A stretch of 64,000 bases of DNA from Hyphomicrobiales bacterium (GTDB lineage: Bacteria; Pseudomonadota; Alphaproteobacteria; Rhizobiales; Rhizobiaceae), in contig UBJR01000012.1 of NCBI GenBank assembly GCA_900465675.1, positions 1 to 64,000 on the forward strand. The letters run 5' to 3'. The notes under the pieces were generated by a model. That model saw only the letters and a list, made by a program, of their open reading frames with translations. It had not been told where the DNA came from and made no database searches. Below, one piece after another: positions 25,767 to 34,158 of the stretch; the stretch's first letter is position 1; each line of letters opens with the position of its first letter. Position numbers and translations under genes: made by a program.

Positions 25767-25802
25767 TTGCCGAAACTGTATCAATCAATTCCGTTTCTGC
25801 AA
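25767..25802. promoter_or_regulatory. Candidate CdhR operator dyad
   Basis: TTGCCGAAAC and GTTTCTGCAA are inverted repeats matching at nine of ten positions across a 16-base spacer. They sit in the 100-base gap between cdhR and the divergent catabolic operon, about 53 bases upstream of the cleavage-enzyme ATG. The long spacer fits dimeric AraC/GlxA regulators. Confidence 0.5.
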
Positions 25803-25854
25803 AGCATGCGGCCGCATCTTGCAGCGTAATGGGGTCAATACGAGGGAGAACACG

Positions 25855-26757
25855 ATGCCTCTTGCGATGAACCGCGATGTCTTCATCACCTGTGCCGTCA
25901 CCGGCGCCGGTGACACGGTTTCGAAATCCAGCCACGTTCCCATTACTCCCAAGCAGATCGCGGATTCCGCGATCGACGCCGCCAAGGCGGGGGCGGCCGT
26001 TGTTCACTGTCACGTCCGCGATCCCGAGACGGGGGCTGCAAGCCGCCGCAACGATCTCTACCGCGAAGTGACGGACCGCATCCGCTCCGCCGATATCGAC
26101 GTCGTGCTGAACTTGACTGCCGGCATGGGCGGTGACCTGATTTTCGGCGATGTCGAACGCCCGCTGCCGCTCAATCCCGAAGGCACCGACATGGCCGGCG
26201 CCACCGAGCGCGTCAGCCATATCGCCGAATGCCTGCCGGAGATCTGCACGCTCGACTGCGGCACGATGAATTTCAGCCTCGGCGATTACGTCATGACCAA
26301 CACGCCGGCGATGCTGCGGGCGATGGCGAAGAAGATGACCGATCTCGGAGTGCGCCCCGAGATCGAGGCCTTCGACACCGGCCATCTCTGGTTTGCCAAG
26401 CAGCTCGCCGAAGAAGGCCTGATCGAGGATCCGGTGCTGATCCAGCTCTGCATGGGCATTCCCTGGGGCGCGCCTGACGATCTCAACACCTTCATGGCGA
26501 TGGTCAATAACGTGCCCAAGAGCTGGACCTTTTCGGCCTTCTCGATCGGCCGCAACGCCATGGCCTATCCGGCTGCGGCGGTGCTCGCGGGCGGCAATGT
26601 CCGCGTCGGCCTCGAAGACAATCTCTATGCCGGGAAAGGCATGCTCGCCACCAATGCGCAACTGGTCGAAAAGGCCGTGCAGGTGGTCGAGGGCATGGGT
26701 GCGCGCATCATCGGGCCTGCGGCCGTGCGTGAAAAACTGAAGCTGAAGAAGCGTTGA
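25855..26757 (+). CDS. 3-dehydrocarnitine cleavage enzyme (BKACE/DUF849 family)
   Basis: A 300-residue beta-keto acid cleavage enzyme. The ATG at 25855 follows GAGGGAGAACACG; longer in-frame starts back to 25753 would run over the operator. Zinc-binding motifs are HCHVRDPETG near residue 48 and the late ECLPEICTLDCGTMNF and GNVRVGLEDN. The family condenses acetyl-CoA with a beta-keto acid; with dehydrocarnitine the products are betainyl-CoA and acetoacetate. Assignment to dehydrocarnitine rests on the next gene, carnitine 3-dehydrogenase, seven bases downstream, and the carnitine-type regulator upstream. Confidence 0.9.
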   Translation: MPLAMNRDVFITCAVTGAGDTVSKSSHVPITPKQIADSAIDAAKAGAAVVHCHVRDPETGAASRRNDLYREVTDRIRSADIDVVLNLTAGMGGDLIFGDVERPLPLNPEGTDMAGATERVSHIAECLPEICTLDCGTMNFSLGDYVMTNTPAMLRAMAKKMTDLGVRPEIEAFDTGHLWFAKQLAEEGLIEDPVLIQLCMGIPWGAPDDLNTFMAMVNNVPKSWTFSAFSIGRNAMAYPAAAVLAGGNVRVGLEDNLYAGKGMLATNAQLVEKAVQVVEGMGARIIGPAAVREKLKLKKR

Positions 26758-26764
26758 GGGCTGC

Positions 26765-28258
26765 ATGATCAAGATCAACAAGGCAGCCTGTGTCGGCGGC
26801 GGCGTCATCGGTGGCGGATGGATCGCAAGGTTCCTGCTGGCCGGGATCGATGTCGATGTCTTCGACCCGCATCCGGAAGCGCAGCGCATCGTCGGTGAGG
26901 TGATCGCCAATGCCGAGCGCGCCTATGCGATGCTGACAGGCGCCCCCCTGCCCCCGCGCGGCAAGCTGACCTTCTGCAAGACGCTTGAAGAAGCCGTTGT
27001 CGATGCCGACTGGATCCAGGAAAGCGTCCCCGAACGGCTCGATCTGAAGCGCGGCGTCCTGACCCATATCGATGCCGCCTGCCGCCCCGATGCGCTGATC
27101 GGCTCCTCGACCTCGGGCCTTTTGCCGACCGATCTGCAGCGAGACATGCAGTTCCCCGATCGCCTGTTCGTCGCCCATCCCTACAACCCGGTCTACCTGC
27201 TGCCGCTGGTAGAGATCGTCGGCGGCGAGAAGACCAGCCATGCAACGATCAAGGCGGCATTGGAAAAGCTGCCGCCGATCGGCATGAAGGGCGTTCATAT
27301 CGCCAAGGAGATCGAGGCCTTCGTCGGCGATCGCCTTCTGGAGGCGCTGTGGCGCGAGGCGCTGTGGCTGATCCAGGACGATATCTGCACCGTCGAGACG
27401 CTCGACGACGTGATCCGCTATTCCTTCGGCCTGCGCTGGGCGCAGATGGGTCTATTCCAGACCTATCGGATCGCCGGTGGTGAAGCAGGGATGCGCCATT
27501 TCCTGGCGCAGTTCGGCCCCTGCCTGCAGTGGCCCTGGACCAAGCTGACGGATGTCGTCGATCTCGACGATGCGCTTGTCGAAAAGATCGGTCAGCAGTC
27601 GGACGAGCAAGCGGGCGATCTGTCGATCCGCGAGCTCGAACGGATCCGCGATGAAAACCTGGCCGGTATCTTCCAGGCTCTGAAGGTCGGTGATGGCGGC
27701 AAGGGCTGGGGTGCGGGCAAGCTGCTCAAGGATTTCGAGCATTCGCTCTGGGCTGCTGCAAAGCCGGCCGAACAGGCGAAGACTTCGGCTCCGCTTCGGC
27801 TTGTCGATACCAAGGTCAGCCCGGCCTGGGTCGATTACAACGGCCACATGACCGAGCATCGCTACCTGCAGGTCTTCGGCGATACCACGGACGCGCTGCT
27901 ACGGCTGATCGGCGCCGGTCTCGCCTATGTCGAGGCCGGACACAGCTACTACACCGTGGAGACCCATATCCGGCATCTCGGCGAAGCCAAGCTTGGCCAG
28001 GCGATCTATTCGACCTGCCAGCTGCTCTTGGTCGATGACAAGCGGCTGCACGTCTTCCACAGCATCTGCGATGCGGCGAGTGGCGAGTTATTGGCGACCG
28101 CCGAGCAGATGCTGCTGCATGTGGATTCCAAGGCCGGAAAGGCGGTTTCGGCGCCGCCGGAAATCCTGGCCGAGGCGAAAGCGATTGCCGAGCGCCATTC
28201 CTTCCTCCCTGCCCCGGATGGCGTTGGACGCCATGTCGGGCAGAAGAAACAGGGGTGA
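26765..28258 (+). CDS. lcdH: L-carnitine 3-dehydrogenase fused to betainyl-CoA thioesterase
   Basis: A 497-residue bifunctional protein, the length known for the Rhizobium enzyme. Residues 1-320 are a 3-hydroxyacyl-CoA-dehydrogenase-type NAD domain with VGGGVIGGGW at 10-19 and the catalytic HPYNPVYLLPLVEIVGG. Residues 345-480 form a hotdog thioesterase with VDYNGHMTEHRYLQ. The first domain oxidises L-carnitine to 3-dehydrocarnitine; the second would release betaine from the betainyl-CoA made by the preceding gene's product. Fusion of steps one and three, with step two in the adjacent gene, makes a compact carnitine-to-betaine pathway. Confidence 0.93.
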   Translation: MIKINKAACVGGGVIGGGWIARFLLAGIDVDVFDPHPEAQRIVGEVIANAERAYAMLTGAPLPPRGKLTFCKTLEEAVVDADWIQESVPERLDLKRGVLTHIDAACRPDALIGSSTSGLLPTDLQRDMQFPDRLFVAHPYNPVYLLPLVEIVGGEKTSHATIKAALEKLPPIGMKGVHIAKEIEAFVGDRLLEALWREALWLIQDDICTVETLDDVIRYSFGLRWAQMGLFQTYRIAGGEAGMRHFLAQFGPCLQWPWTKLTDVVDLDDALVEKIGQQSDEQAGDLSIRELERIRDENLAGIFQALKVGDGGKGWGAGKLLKDFEHSLWAAAKPAEQAKTSAPLRLVDTKVSPAWVDYNGHMTEHRYLQVFGDTTDALLRLIGAGLAYVEAGHSYYTVETHIRHLGEAKLGQAIYSTCQLLLVDDKRLHVFHSICDAASGELLATAEQMLLHVDSKAGKAVSAPPEILAEAKAIAERHSFLPAPDGVGRHVGQKKQG

Positions 28259-28963
28259 GCAATGAGCTGTCTGCCAACTCCCCTTCCCGAAAGCAGATAC
28301 CGCGAGGCATCACTGCGCGGGCTAGCGGGATGGGGTGTGCATGGCAGCGCAGAAATCAACCAATACAACCAGAGGGATGGGACTGCATCTCTTTCTGCTG
28401 GGTGGCTTTTCCAGCGGAGGCACGAAATGTTTTCCGCCCCCATCAATGCGAAACCGCCCTTGGTGTGGGCATATGCTCGTTATGTCGCATACGATGCAGA
28501 TCATGTCGCTACACCCGCCCCCCTACTGTCCAAAACAGCCCTTAATTCAATCTCACTCATATCAGAGGCAGAGGCAGTCCTGACGGGCCGTGTCGCCGCA
28601 AGAGCGGAGGTAGCGTAGGTTGAACGGACGTAGCTTTACCGCCTTTGAGCTGCTGACCTCCCCGCCTTCCGCCGCGGCGAAGACGCATGCGGCACGCTGT
28701 CGTCTCGCCATCGCAGGCGCCATTCTCACCCATCATTCCGATCTTCAGGAAACAAGCCGGACAATAAGAAATCCCGGCATTCCCGATCGCCGCGCCATCA
28801 AGCTGGCGCCTCCGCTCACGCGCAATCGTCGAACCGAGAAAGGAAGATAGGGCGGCACCAACCGCGACGTTTTCCCGAACGAATATGGACCTGGCACCGG
28901 AGAGGAAACCGGTTCTGCGGTCCACTTGCCAATTCTTAAATCATGACAAGAAGGAACAGGGGA
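28259..28963. other. Long non-coding stretch within the carnitine region
   Basis: About 700 bases between the carnitine dehydrogenase and a binding-protein gene carry no gene I can support. Short open frames exist but have no family signature, no convincing codon bias and mostly no ribosome site. It probably holds the promoter and leader of the downstream ABC operon. Bases 28470-28515 repeat ATGTCGC twice (in GTTATGTCGCATACG and ATCATGTCGCTACAC) and may be direct-repeat operator sites, but this is weak. Confidence 0.4.
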
Positions 28964-30553
28964 ATGAACGACTACACGAAATATCTTGCAAGCCGCGTCA
29001 CCGCCGGCGGGTTGAACCGCCGCGAATTTCTGGGACGCGCCATGGCTGCCGGCCTCACGCTCGCCGTCGCCGACAAGCTCTTCACCGAAAGCGCTGAAGC
29101 CGCCGAACCAAAGCGCGGCGGCCACCTGAAGCTTGGCCTCGAAGGCGGCGCTGCCACCGACTCGAAGGACCCGGCGAAGTTTCTCTCGCAATTCATGTTC
29201 TGCGTCGGCCGCTGCTGGGGCGACATGCTGGTGGAATCCGATCCGCTGACGGGTGCCGCCGTTCCGTCGCTGGCCGAATCCTGGGAGCCGTCGAAGGACG
29301 CCGCCACCTGGACCTTCAAGATCCGCAAGGGCGTGAAATTCCACAACGGCAAGGAACTGACGATCGACGACGTCGTCGCCACCCTGAAGCGTCATACCGA
29401 CAAGAAGTCGGAATCGGGCGCGCTCGGCGTTCTCGGTTCGATCAAGGATATCAAGGCCGACGGCGGCAACCTCGTGCTGACGCTGACCGAAGGCAATGCG
29501 GATATGCCGCTGCTACTGACGGACTATCACCTGGTCATCCAGCCGAATGGCGGCAATGACGATCCGCTCGCCTCGATCGGTACCGGTCCCTATAAGCTGG
29601 CGAGCTTCGAGCCGGGCGTCCGCGCCACCTTCGAAAAGAACGCCGACGACTGGCGCTCGGATCGCGGCTATGTCGATTCCATCGAAATCATCGGCATGAA
29701 CGACGCCACCGCCCGCATCGCGGCGCTTTCGTCCGGCCAGGTGCACTATATCAACCGTGTCGATCCGAAGACCGTCGACCTTCTGAAGCGCGCGCCGACC
29801 GTCGAGATTCTCTCGACCTCGGGCCGTGGCCACTATGTCTTCATCATGCATTGCGACAAGGCGCCGTTCGACAACAACGACCTTCGCCTCGCGCTGAAAT
29901 ACGCCATGGACCGCGAAACCATGGTCAAGAAGATCCTCGGCGGCTACGGCAAGGTCGGCAACGACTTCCCGATCAACAACACCTATGCCCTCTTCCCCGA
30001 AGGCATCGAGCAGCGCGCCTACGATCCCGACAAGGCGGCCTTCCATTACAAGAAGTCCGGCCACAGCGGTTCTGTGCTGCTGCGCACCTCCGAAGTCGCC
30101 TTCCCGGGCGGCGTCGATGCGGCGGTTCTCTATCAGGAAAGCTGCAAGAAGGCCGGCATCGAGATCGAGGTCAAACGCGAGCCGGGTGACGGCTACTGGA
30201 CCAACGTCTGGAACGTACAGCCCTTCTCGACCTCCTACTGGGGTGGGCGCCCGACGCAGGACCAGATGTATTCCACGGCCTATCTCTCGACGGCCGACTG
30301 GAACGACACCCGCTTCAAGCGTCCCGACTTCGACAAGCTGCTGCTCGAAGCACGCTCGGAACTCGACGAGACCAAGCGCAAGGACATGTACCGCACCATG
30401 GCAATGATGGTGCGCGACGAAGGCGGACTGATCCTGCCGATGTTCAACGACTTCGTGAACGCCTGCTCCAAGCAGGTGAAGGGCTATGTCCACGATATCG
30501 GCAACGACATGTCGAACGGCTACGTCGCCACTCGCGTCTGGCTTGATGCCTGA
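28964..30553 (+). CDS. ABC transporter substrate-binding protein, family 5, Tat-exported
   Basis: A 529-residue periplasmic binding protein. The ATG at 28964 follows AAGGAACAGGGGA; an in-frame ATG at 28943 lies before the ribosome site. It carries a twin-arginine signal, NRREFLGRAMAAGLTLAVAD, so it is exported folded. Family 5 features include SLAESWEPSKDAATWTFKIR and GVKFHNGKELTIDDVVATLK. It heads a second peptide-type ABC operon placed just after the carnitine genes. A carnitine-derived or quaternary-amine ligand is possible, but the family usually binds peptides. Confidence 0.92.
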   Translation: MNDYTKYLASRVTAGGLNRREFLGRAMAAGLTLAVADKLFTESAEAAEPKRGGHLKLGLEGGAATDSKDPAKFLSQFMFCVGRCWGDMLVESDPLTGAAVPSLAESWEPSKDAATWTFKIRKGVKFHNGKELTIDDVVATLKRHTDKKSESGALGVLGSIKDIKADGGNLVLTLTEGNADMPLLLTDYHLVIQPNGGNDDPLASIGTGPYKLASFEPGVRATFEKNADDWRSDRGYVDSIEIIGMNDATARIAALSSGQVHYINRVDPKTVDLLKRAPTVEILSTSGRGHYVFIMHCDKAPFDNNDLRLALKYAMDRETMVKKILGGYGKVGNDFPINNTYALFPEGIEQRAYDPDKAAFHYKKSGHSGSVLLRTSEVAFPGGVDAAVLYQESCKKAGIEIEVKREPGDGYWTNVWNVQPFSTSYWGGRPTQDQMYSTAYLSTADWNDTRFKRPDFDKLLLEARSELDETKRKDMYRTMAMMVRDEGGLILPMFNDFVNACSKQVKGYVHDIGNDMSNGYVATRVWLDA

Positions 30554-30590
30554 CGGCCGGGGGCTTCCCCGCCATCTCTGACTGAACCAG

Positions 30591-30615
30591 GACCGCAAGG
30601 ATGTCCCTTGCGGTC
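30591..30615 (+). other. Intercistronic stem-loop after the Tat-exported binding-protein gene
   Basis: GACCGCAAGG and CCTTGCGGTC are perfect 10-bp arms around the loop ATGTC, 37 bases after the stop codon. No T-run follows, so it is more likely a message-stabilising or partial-termination element than a full terminator. The ATG in its loop (30601) is in frame with the permease but is an unlikely start. Confidence 0.7.
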
Positions 30616-30645
30616 CCCCTGACGTTTCAGCGCGAGGCTTTCGCC

Positions 30646-31653
30646 ATGTCCAGTCCATCGACCGGCAGTCCACTGCCGGGCCTGAGGTTCAGGCAGCGTT
30701 TTCCGCTGCTTGCCCTCATCATCGAGCGCTTCGTGCTCTCGCTCATCCTGCTGCTTGCGGTGTCGGTTCTGATCTTCGGCGGGCTGGAAGCCCTGCCCGG
30801 CGATTTCGCCACCACCTATCTCGGCCAGTCGGCAACGCCGCAGGCGGTCGCCAATATCCGCCAGGATCTCGGCCTCGACCGGCCGGTGACGACGCGTTAT
30901 TTCGAATGGCTCGGCAATGCCGTTCAGGGTGACTTCGGTACGTCCTGGGCCAGCAAGAACTCGGTCAGCGAGCAGATCGGCAAACGTCTCGGGAACTCGC
31001 TGTTTCTTGCCGGTTTTGCCGCATTGATCTCTGTGCCGCTGGCCGTGGCGCTCGGCATGTTCTCTGTGCATTTCCGAAACCGGCTGCCCGACAAGATCAT
31101 CAACGTGATTTCGCTGGCGGCGATCTCGCTGCCGGAATTCTTCATCGGATACCTGCTTATCCTCGTCTTCGCCGTCAAACTCGGCGTCGCGACCTTTCCG
31201 GCAACCGTCTATGACAGCATGGGCTTTGCCGAGCGGCTGCAGGCGATCGCACTGCCGACGGCAACACTGGTTCTCGTCGTCCTCGCCCACATGATGCGTA
31301 TGACGCGGGCGGCGATCCTTTCGGTCATGTCGTCGGCCTATATGGAGACGGCGGAACTCAAGGGCCTCAGCGCCTTCCGCTCCATCGTCAAGCATGCGGC
31401 GCCCAACGCGCTGGCCCCGATCATCAATGTCGTGGCGCTCAACCTCGCCTATCTCGTGGTCGGCGTCGTCGTGGTCGAGGTGGTCTTCGTCTATCCCGGC
31501 ATGGGCCAGTACATGGTGGATGCGGTGACGGTGCGCGACATGCCCGTGGTGCAGGCCTGCGGTCTGATCTTCGCCGCCGTCTACATCTTCCTCAACATGA
31601 TCGCCGACATCCTGGCCATCGTCGCCAATCCAAGATTGAGGCACCCGCGATGA
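30646..31653 (+). CDS. ABC transporter permease (DppB/OppB-like)
   Basis: A 335-residue inner-membrane permease. I place the start at the ATG at 30646 (GAGG upstream) because the longer frame from 30601 begins inside a stem-loop. The first helix is near residues 24-45 (LSLILLLAVSVLIFGGLEAL), followed by LGLDRPVTTRYFEWL and GDFGTSW. The EAA region reads YMETAELKGLSAFRSIVKHA and the C-terminal helix ends in NPRLRHPR. Its stop overlaps the next permease start by four bases. Confidence 0.91.
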   Translation: MSSPSTGSPLPGLRFRQRFPLLALIIERFVLSLILLLAVSVLIFGGLEALPGDFATTYLGQSATPQAVANIRQDLGLDRPVTTRYFEWLGNAVQGDFGTSWASKNSVSEQIGKRLGNSLFLAGFAALISVPLAVALGMFSVHFRNRLPDKIINVISLAAISLPEFFIGYLLILVFAVKLGVATFPATVYDSMGFAERLQAIALPTATLVLVVLAHMMRMTRAAILSVMSSAYMETAELKGLSAFRSIVKHAAPNALAPIINVVALNLAYLVVGVVVVEVVFVYPGMGQYMVDAVTVRDMPVVQACGLIFAAVYIFLNMIADILAIVANPRLRHPR

Positions 31654-32477
31654 GATTGAGAGATATCCCCATCACCGCTTGGGTCGGCATGACCGGTATC
31701 GTCATCGCCTTCATCTTCGCGATCTTTGCCCCCTGGATTGCCCCTTATGGCGAGACCGAAGTGGTCGGCAATGTCTGGCAGATGGCCGACAGCCAGTATT
31801 TCTTCGGCCTCGACAATCTCGGCCGCGATATTCTTTCGCGGCTGATCTACGGCGCCCGCACCACGCTCTTCGTGGCGCTCGGCGCAACGCTGATCTCATT
31901 TTCGCTCGGCATCCTGCTGAGCTTCACGGCAGCTGTGTCACGCGGCATTATCGATACCGTGTTCTCGCGTTTCAACGACCTGATGATGTCGATCCCTACG
32001 CTGATCTTCGCGCTCGTCGTTCTGGCGGTCCTGCCGCAGAACATCATCATCCTGATCCTCGTCATGGCGGTCCTCGATTCCACCCGCGTCTACCGCCTCG
32101 GCCGCGCCGTGGCGCTCGATGTGGCCGTCATGGAATTCGTCGAGGCCGCAAAGCTGCGTGGCGAGGGCAAGGCCTGGATCATCTTCCGGGAAATCCTGCC
32201 GAATACGCTGACCCCGCTTTTGGCCGAATTCGGCCTGCGCTTCGCCTTCTCGATCCTGTTTCTCTCCACCCTCTCCTTCCTCGGCCTCGGCATCCAGCCG
32301 CCAGCAGCAGACTGGGGTGGCATGGTGAAGGACAACAAGGACGGCATCATCTTCGGCATTTCGGCAGCACTCGTTCCGGGAACGGCGATCGCTGCTCTTG
32401 CCGTCTGCGTCAATCTCGTCGTCGACTGGCTTTTGAAACGCACATCCAGCCTCAAGGGAGGGCGCGGCGATGCCTGA
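31650..32477 (+). CDS. ABC transporter permease (DppC/OppC-like)
   Basis: A 275-residue permease with the DppC pattern: IFAPWIAPYGETE after the first helix, FFGLDNLGRDILSRLIYGAR, EAA loop VMEFVEAAKLRGEGKAWIIF, and FLGLGIQPPAADWGGMV near the end. The ATG overlaps the upstream permease stop (ATGA), and the stop overlaps the ATPase start by eight bases, so the operon is translated as a coupled unit. It forms the transmembrane channel with the DppB-like protein. Confidence 0.92.
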   Translation: MRLRDIPITAWVGMTGIVIAFIFAIFAPWIAPYGETEVVGNVWQMADSQYFFGLDNLGRDILSRLIYGARTTLFVALGATLISFSLGILLSFTAAVSRGIIDTVFSRFNDLMMSIPTLIFALVVLAVLPQNIIILILVMAVLDSTRVYRLGRAVALDVAVMEFVEAAKLRGEGKAWIIFREILPNTLTPLLAEFGLRFAFSILFLSTLSFLGLGIQPPAADWGGMVKDNKDGIIFGISAALVPGTAIAALAVCVNLVVDWLLKRTSSLKGGRGDA

Positions 32478-34101
32478 GCTTCTTTCCGTTCGCAATCTGA
32501 AGATCGAGGCCACCAGCTATCCGCCCGGCGAGCCGCCGAAACGGGTGACGATCGTCGATGGCGTTTCCTTCGACCTGCAAAAGGGCAAGGTGCTCGGCCT
32601 GATCGGCGAATCCGGCGCCGGCAAATCGACCATCGGTCTGTCGGCGCTCGCCTATGGCCGCGGCGGCGCCGAGATCACCGGCGGCGAGGTGCTGCTCGAG
32701 GGCAAGGACATCCTGCCGCTCGGCAAGGGCGGCATAAGGCAGATCCGCGGCGCCCGTGTCTGCTACGTGGCGCAGTCGGCGGCCGCCGCCTTCAACCCGG
32801 CGCACAAGCTCGGTGACCAGGTGATCGAGGCTTCGGTCAAGCACGGGTTGATGACCAAGGACGAGGCACGCAAGCGGGCGCTTTATCTCTTCCAGGTGCT
32901 TGGTCTGCCGAACCCGGAAACCTTCGGCGACCGCTTCCCGCATCAGGTCTCCGGTGGCCAGCTGCAGCGCGCCATGACCGCCATGGCGCTTTGCTCCAAC
33001 CCGTCGCTGATCGTTTTCGACGAACCGACCACGGCGCTCGACGTCACAACGCAGATTGACGTGCTCGCCGCCATCAAGCATGCGATCGAGGAGACGCATA
33101 CGGCGGCCCTCTACATCACCCACGACCTCGCCGTCGTTGCGCAGATCTCCGATGACATCATGGTTCTCCGGCACGGCAAGACGGTGGAATATGGCAGCGT
33201 GCAGCAGATCATCGAGCAACCGCAGCAGGACTATACGCGGGCGCTGGTCAATGTCCGGCAGGCCGCGCGCGCGGAGGCGCCGGATCAATCGGGGACACTC
33301 CTGAAGGTCGAGAATGTCAGCGCCGAATATTCCAACGGCTTCAAGGTGCTGCACGACGTTTCTCTACACGTGCCGAAGGGCCAGACACTGGCGGTCGTCG
33401 GCGAATCCGGTTCCGGAAAATCGACGCTCGCGCGCGTCATCACCGGCCTGCTGCCGCCGAACCAGGGCCGCGTGATCTTCGACGGCAAGCCGCTGACGCC
33501 GGATCTGAAGAAGCGCTCGAATGACGATCTCCGTCGCATCCAGCTGATCTATCAGATGGCCGACACAGCAATGAACCCGCGCCAGACCGTTCGTGATATC
33601 ATCGGCCGTCCCCTCACCTTCTACTATGGGCTGCGCGGCGCCAAGAAGACGGCGCGGGTGAAGGAGCTGCTCGACCAGATCGAAATGGGCAACGGCTTCA
33701 TCGACCGTTATCCGGCGGAACTCTCCGGCGGGCAGAAGCAACGTGTGGCGATCGCCCGGGCGCTGGCGGCGAAGCCCGAGCTCATTCTCTGCGACGAACC
33801 GACCTCGGCGCTCGACCCGCTGGTGGCGGAGGGGATCCTGAAGCTGCTGCTGCGGCTGCAGGAGGAGGAGCAGCTCTCCTATATCTTCATCACCCACGAT
33901 ATCGCCATCGTCCGGGCGATCGCCGATAGCGTGGCGGTGATGCATCGTGGCAAGCTTGTCAGATTCGGGCCGAAATCGAAGGCGCTCTCGCCGCCCTTCG
34001 ACGACTATACCGACCTGCTGCTCAAATCCGTGCCGGAGATGGAGATCGGCTGGCTGGAGCGGGTTCTTGCCACGCGGCGGATGGAAAGTGCGGGCAACTG
34101 A
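32470..34101 (+). CDS. Dual ABC ATPase (fused DppD-DppF type)
   Basis: A 543-residue protein with two complete nucleotide-binding domains. The first has Walker A GESGAGKST near residue 45, signature VSGGQLQRAMTAMAL and Walker B LIVFDEPTTALD. The second has Walker A GESGSGKST near residue 312, signature LSGGQKQRVAIARAL and Walker B LILCDEPTSALD. The fusion supplies both ATPases of a peptide-type importer, unlike the other family 5 system in this window, which has two separate genes. A CocE-type hydrolase gene follows after 57 bases on the same strand. Confidence 0.93.
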   Translation: MPELLSVRNLKIEATSYPPGEPPKRVTIVDGVSFDLQKGKVLGLIGESGAGKSTIGLSALAYGRGGAEITGGEVLLEGKDILPLGKGGIRQIRGARVCYVAQSAAAAFNPAHKLGDQVIEASVKHGLMTKDEARKRALYLFQVLGLPNPETFGDRFPHQVSGGQLQRAMTAMALCSNPSLIVFDEPTTALDVTTQIDVLAAIKHAIEETHTAALYITHDLAVVAQISDDIMVLRHGKTVEYGSVQQIIEQPQQDYTRALVNVRQAARAEAPDQSGTLLKVENVSAEYSNGFKVLHDVSLHVPKGQTLAVVGESGSGKSTLARVITGLLPPNQGRVIFDGKPLTPDLKKRSNDDLRRIQLIYQMADTAMNPRQTVRDIIGRPLTFYYGLRGAKKTARVKELLDQIEMGNGFIDRYPAELSGGQKQRVAIARALAAKPELILCDEPTSALDPLVAEGILKLLLRLQEEEQLSYIFITHDIAIVRAIADSVAVMHRGKLVRFGPKSKALSPPFDDYTDLLLKSVPEMEIGWLERVLATRRMESAGN

Positions 34102-34158
34102 ATAGGCGCGGGGCGGCGCAAGCCGCCTCGTCTTGCAAAAGTGCATCGAGGAAAAGGC

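Noticed and set aside
28262..28618. Open frames of 76-122 codons in the carnitine-region gap
   Set aside because: They overlap each other in several frames, lack ribosome sites and show no family pattern.
28964..34101. Calling the second peptide-type importer a carnitine transporter outright
   Set aside because: Family 5 binding proteins usually take peptides or metal chelates; only the gene neighbourhood suggests otherwise.
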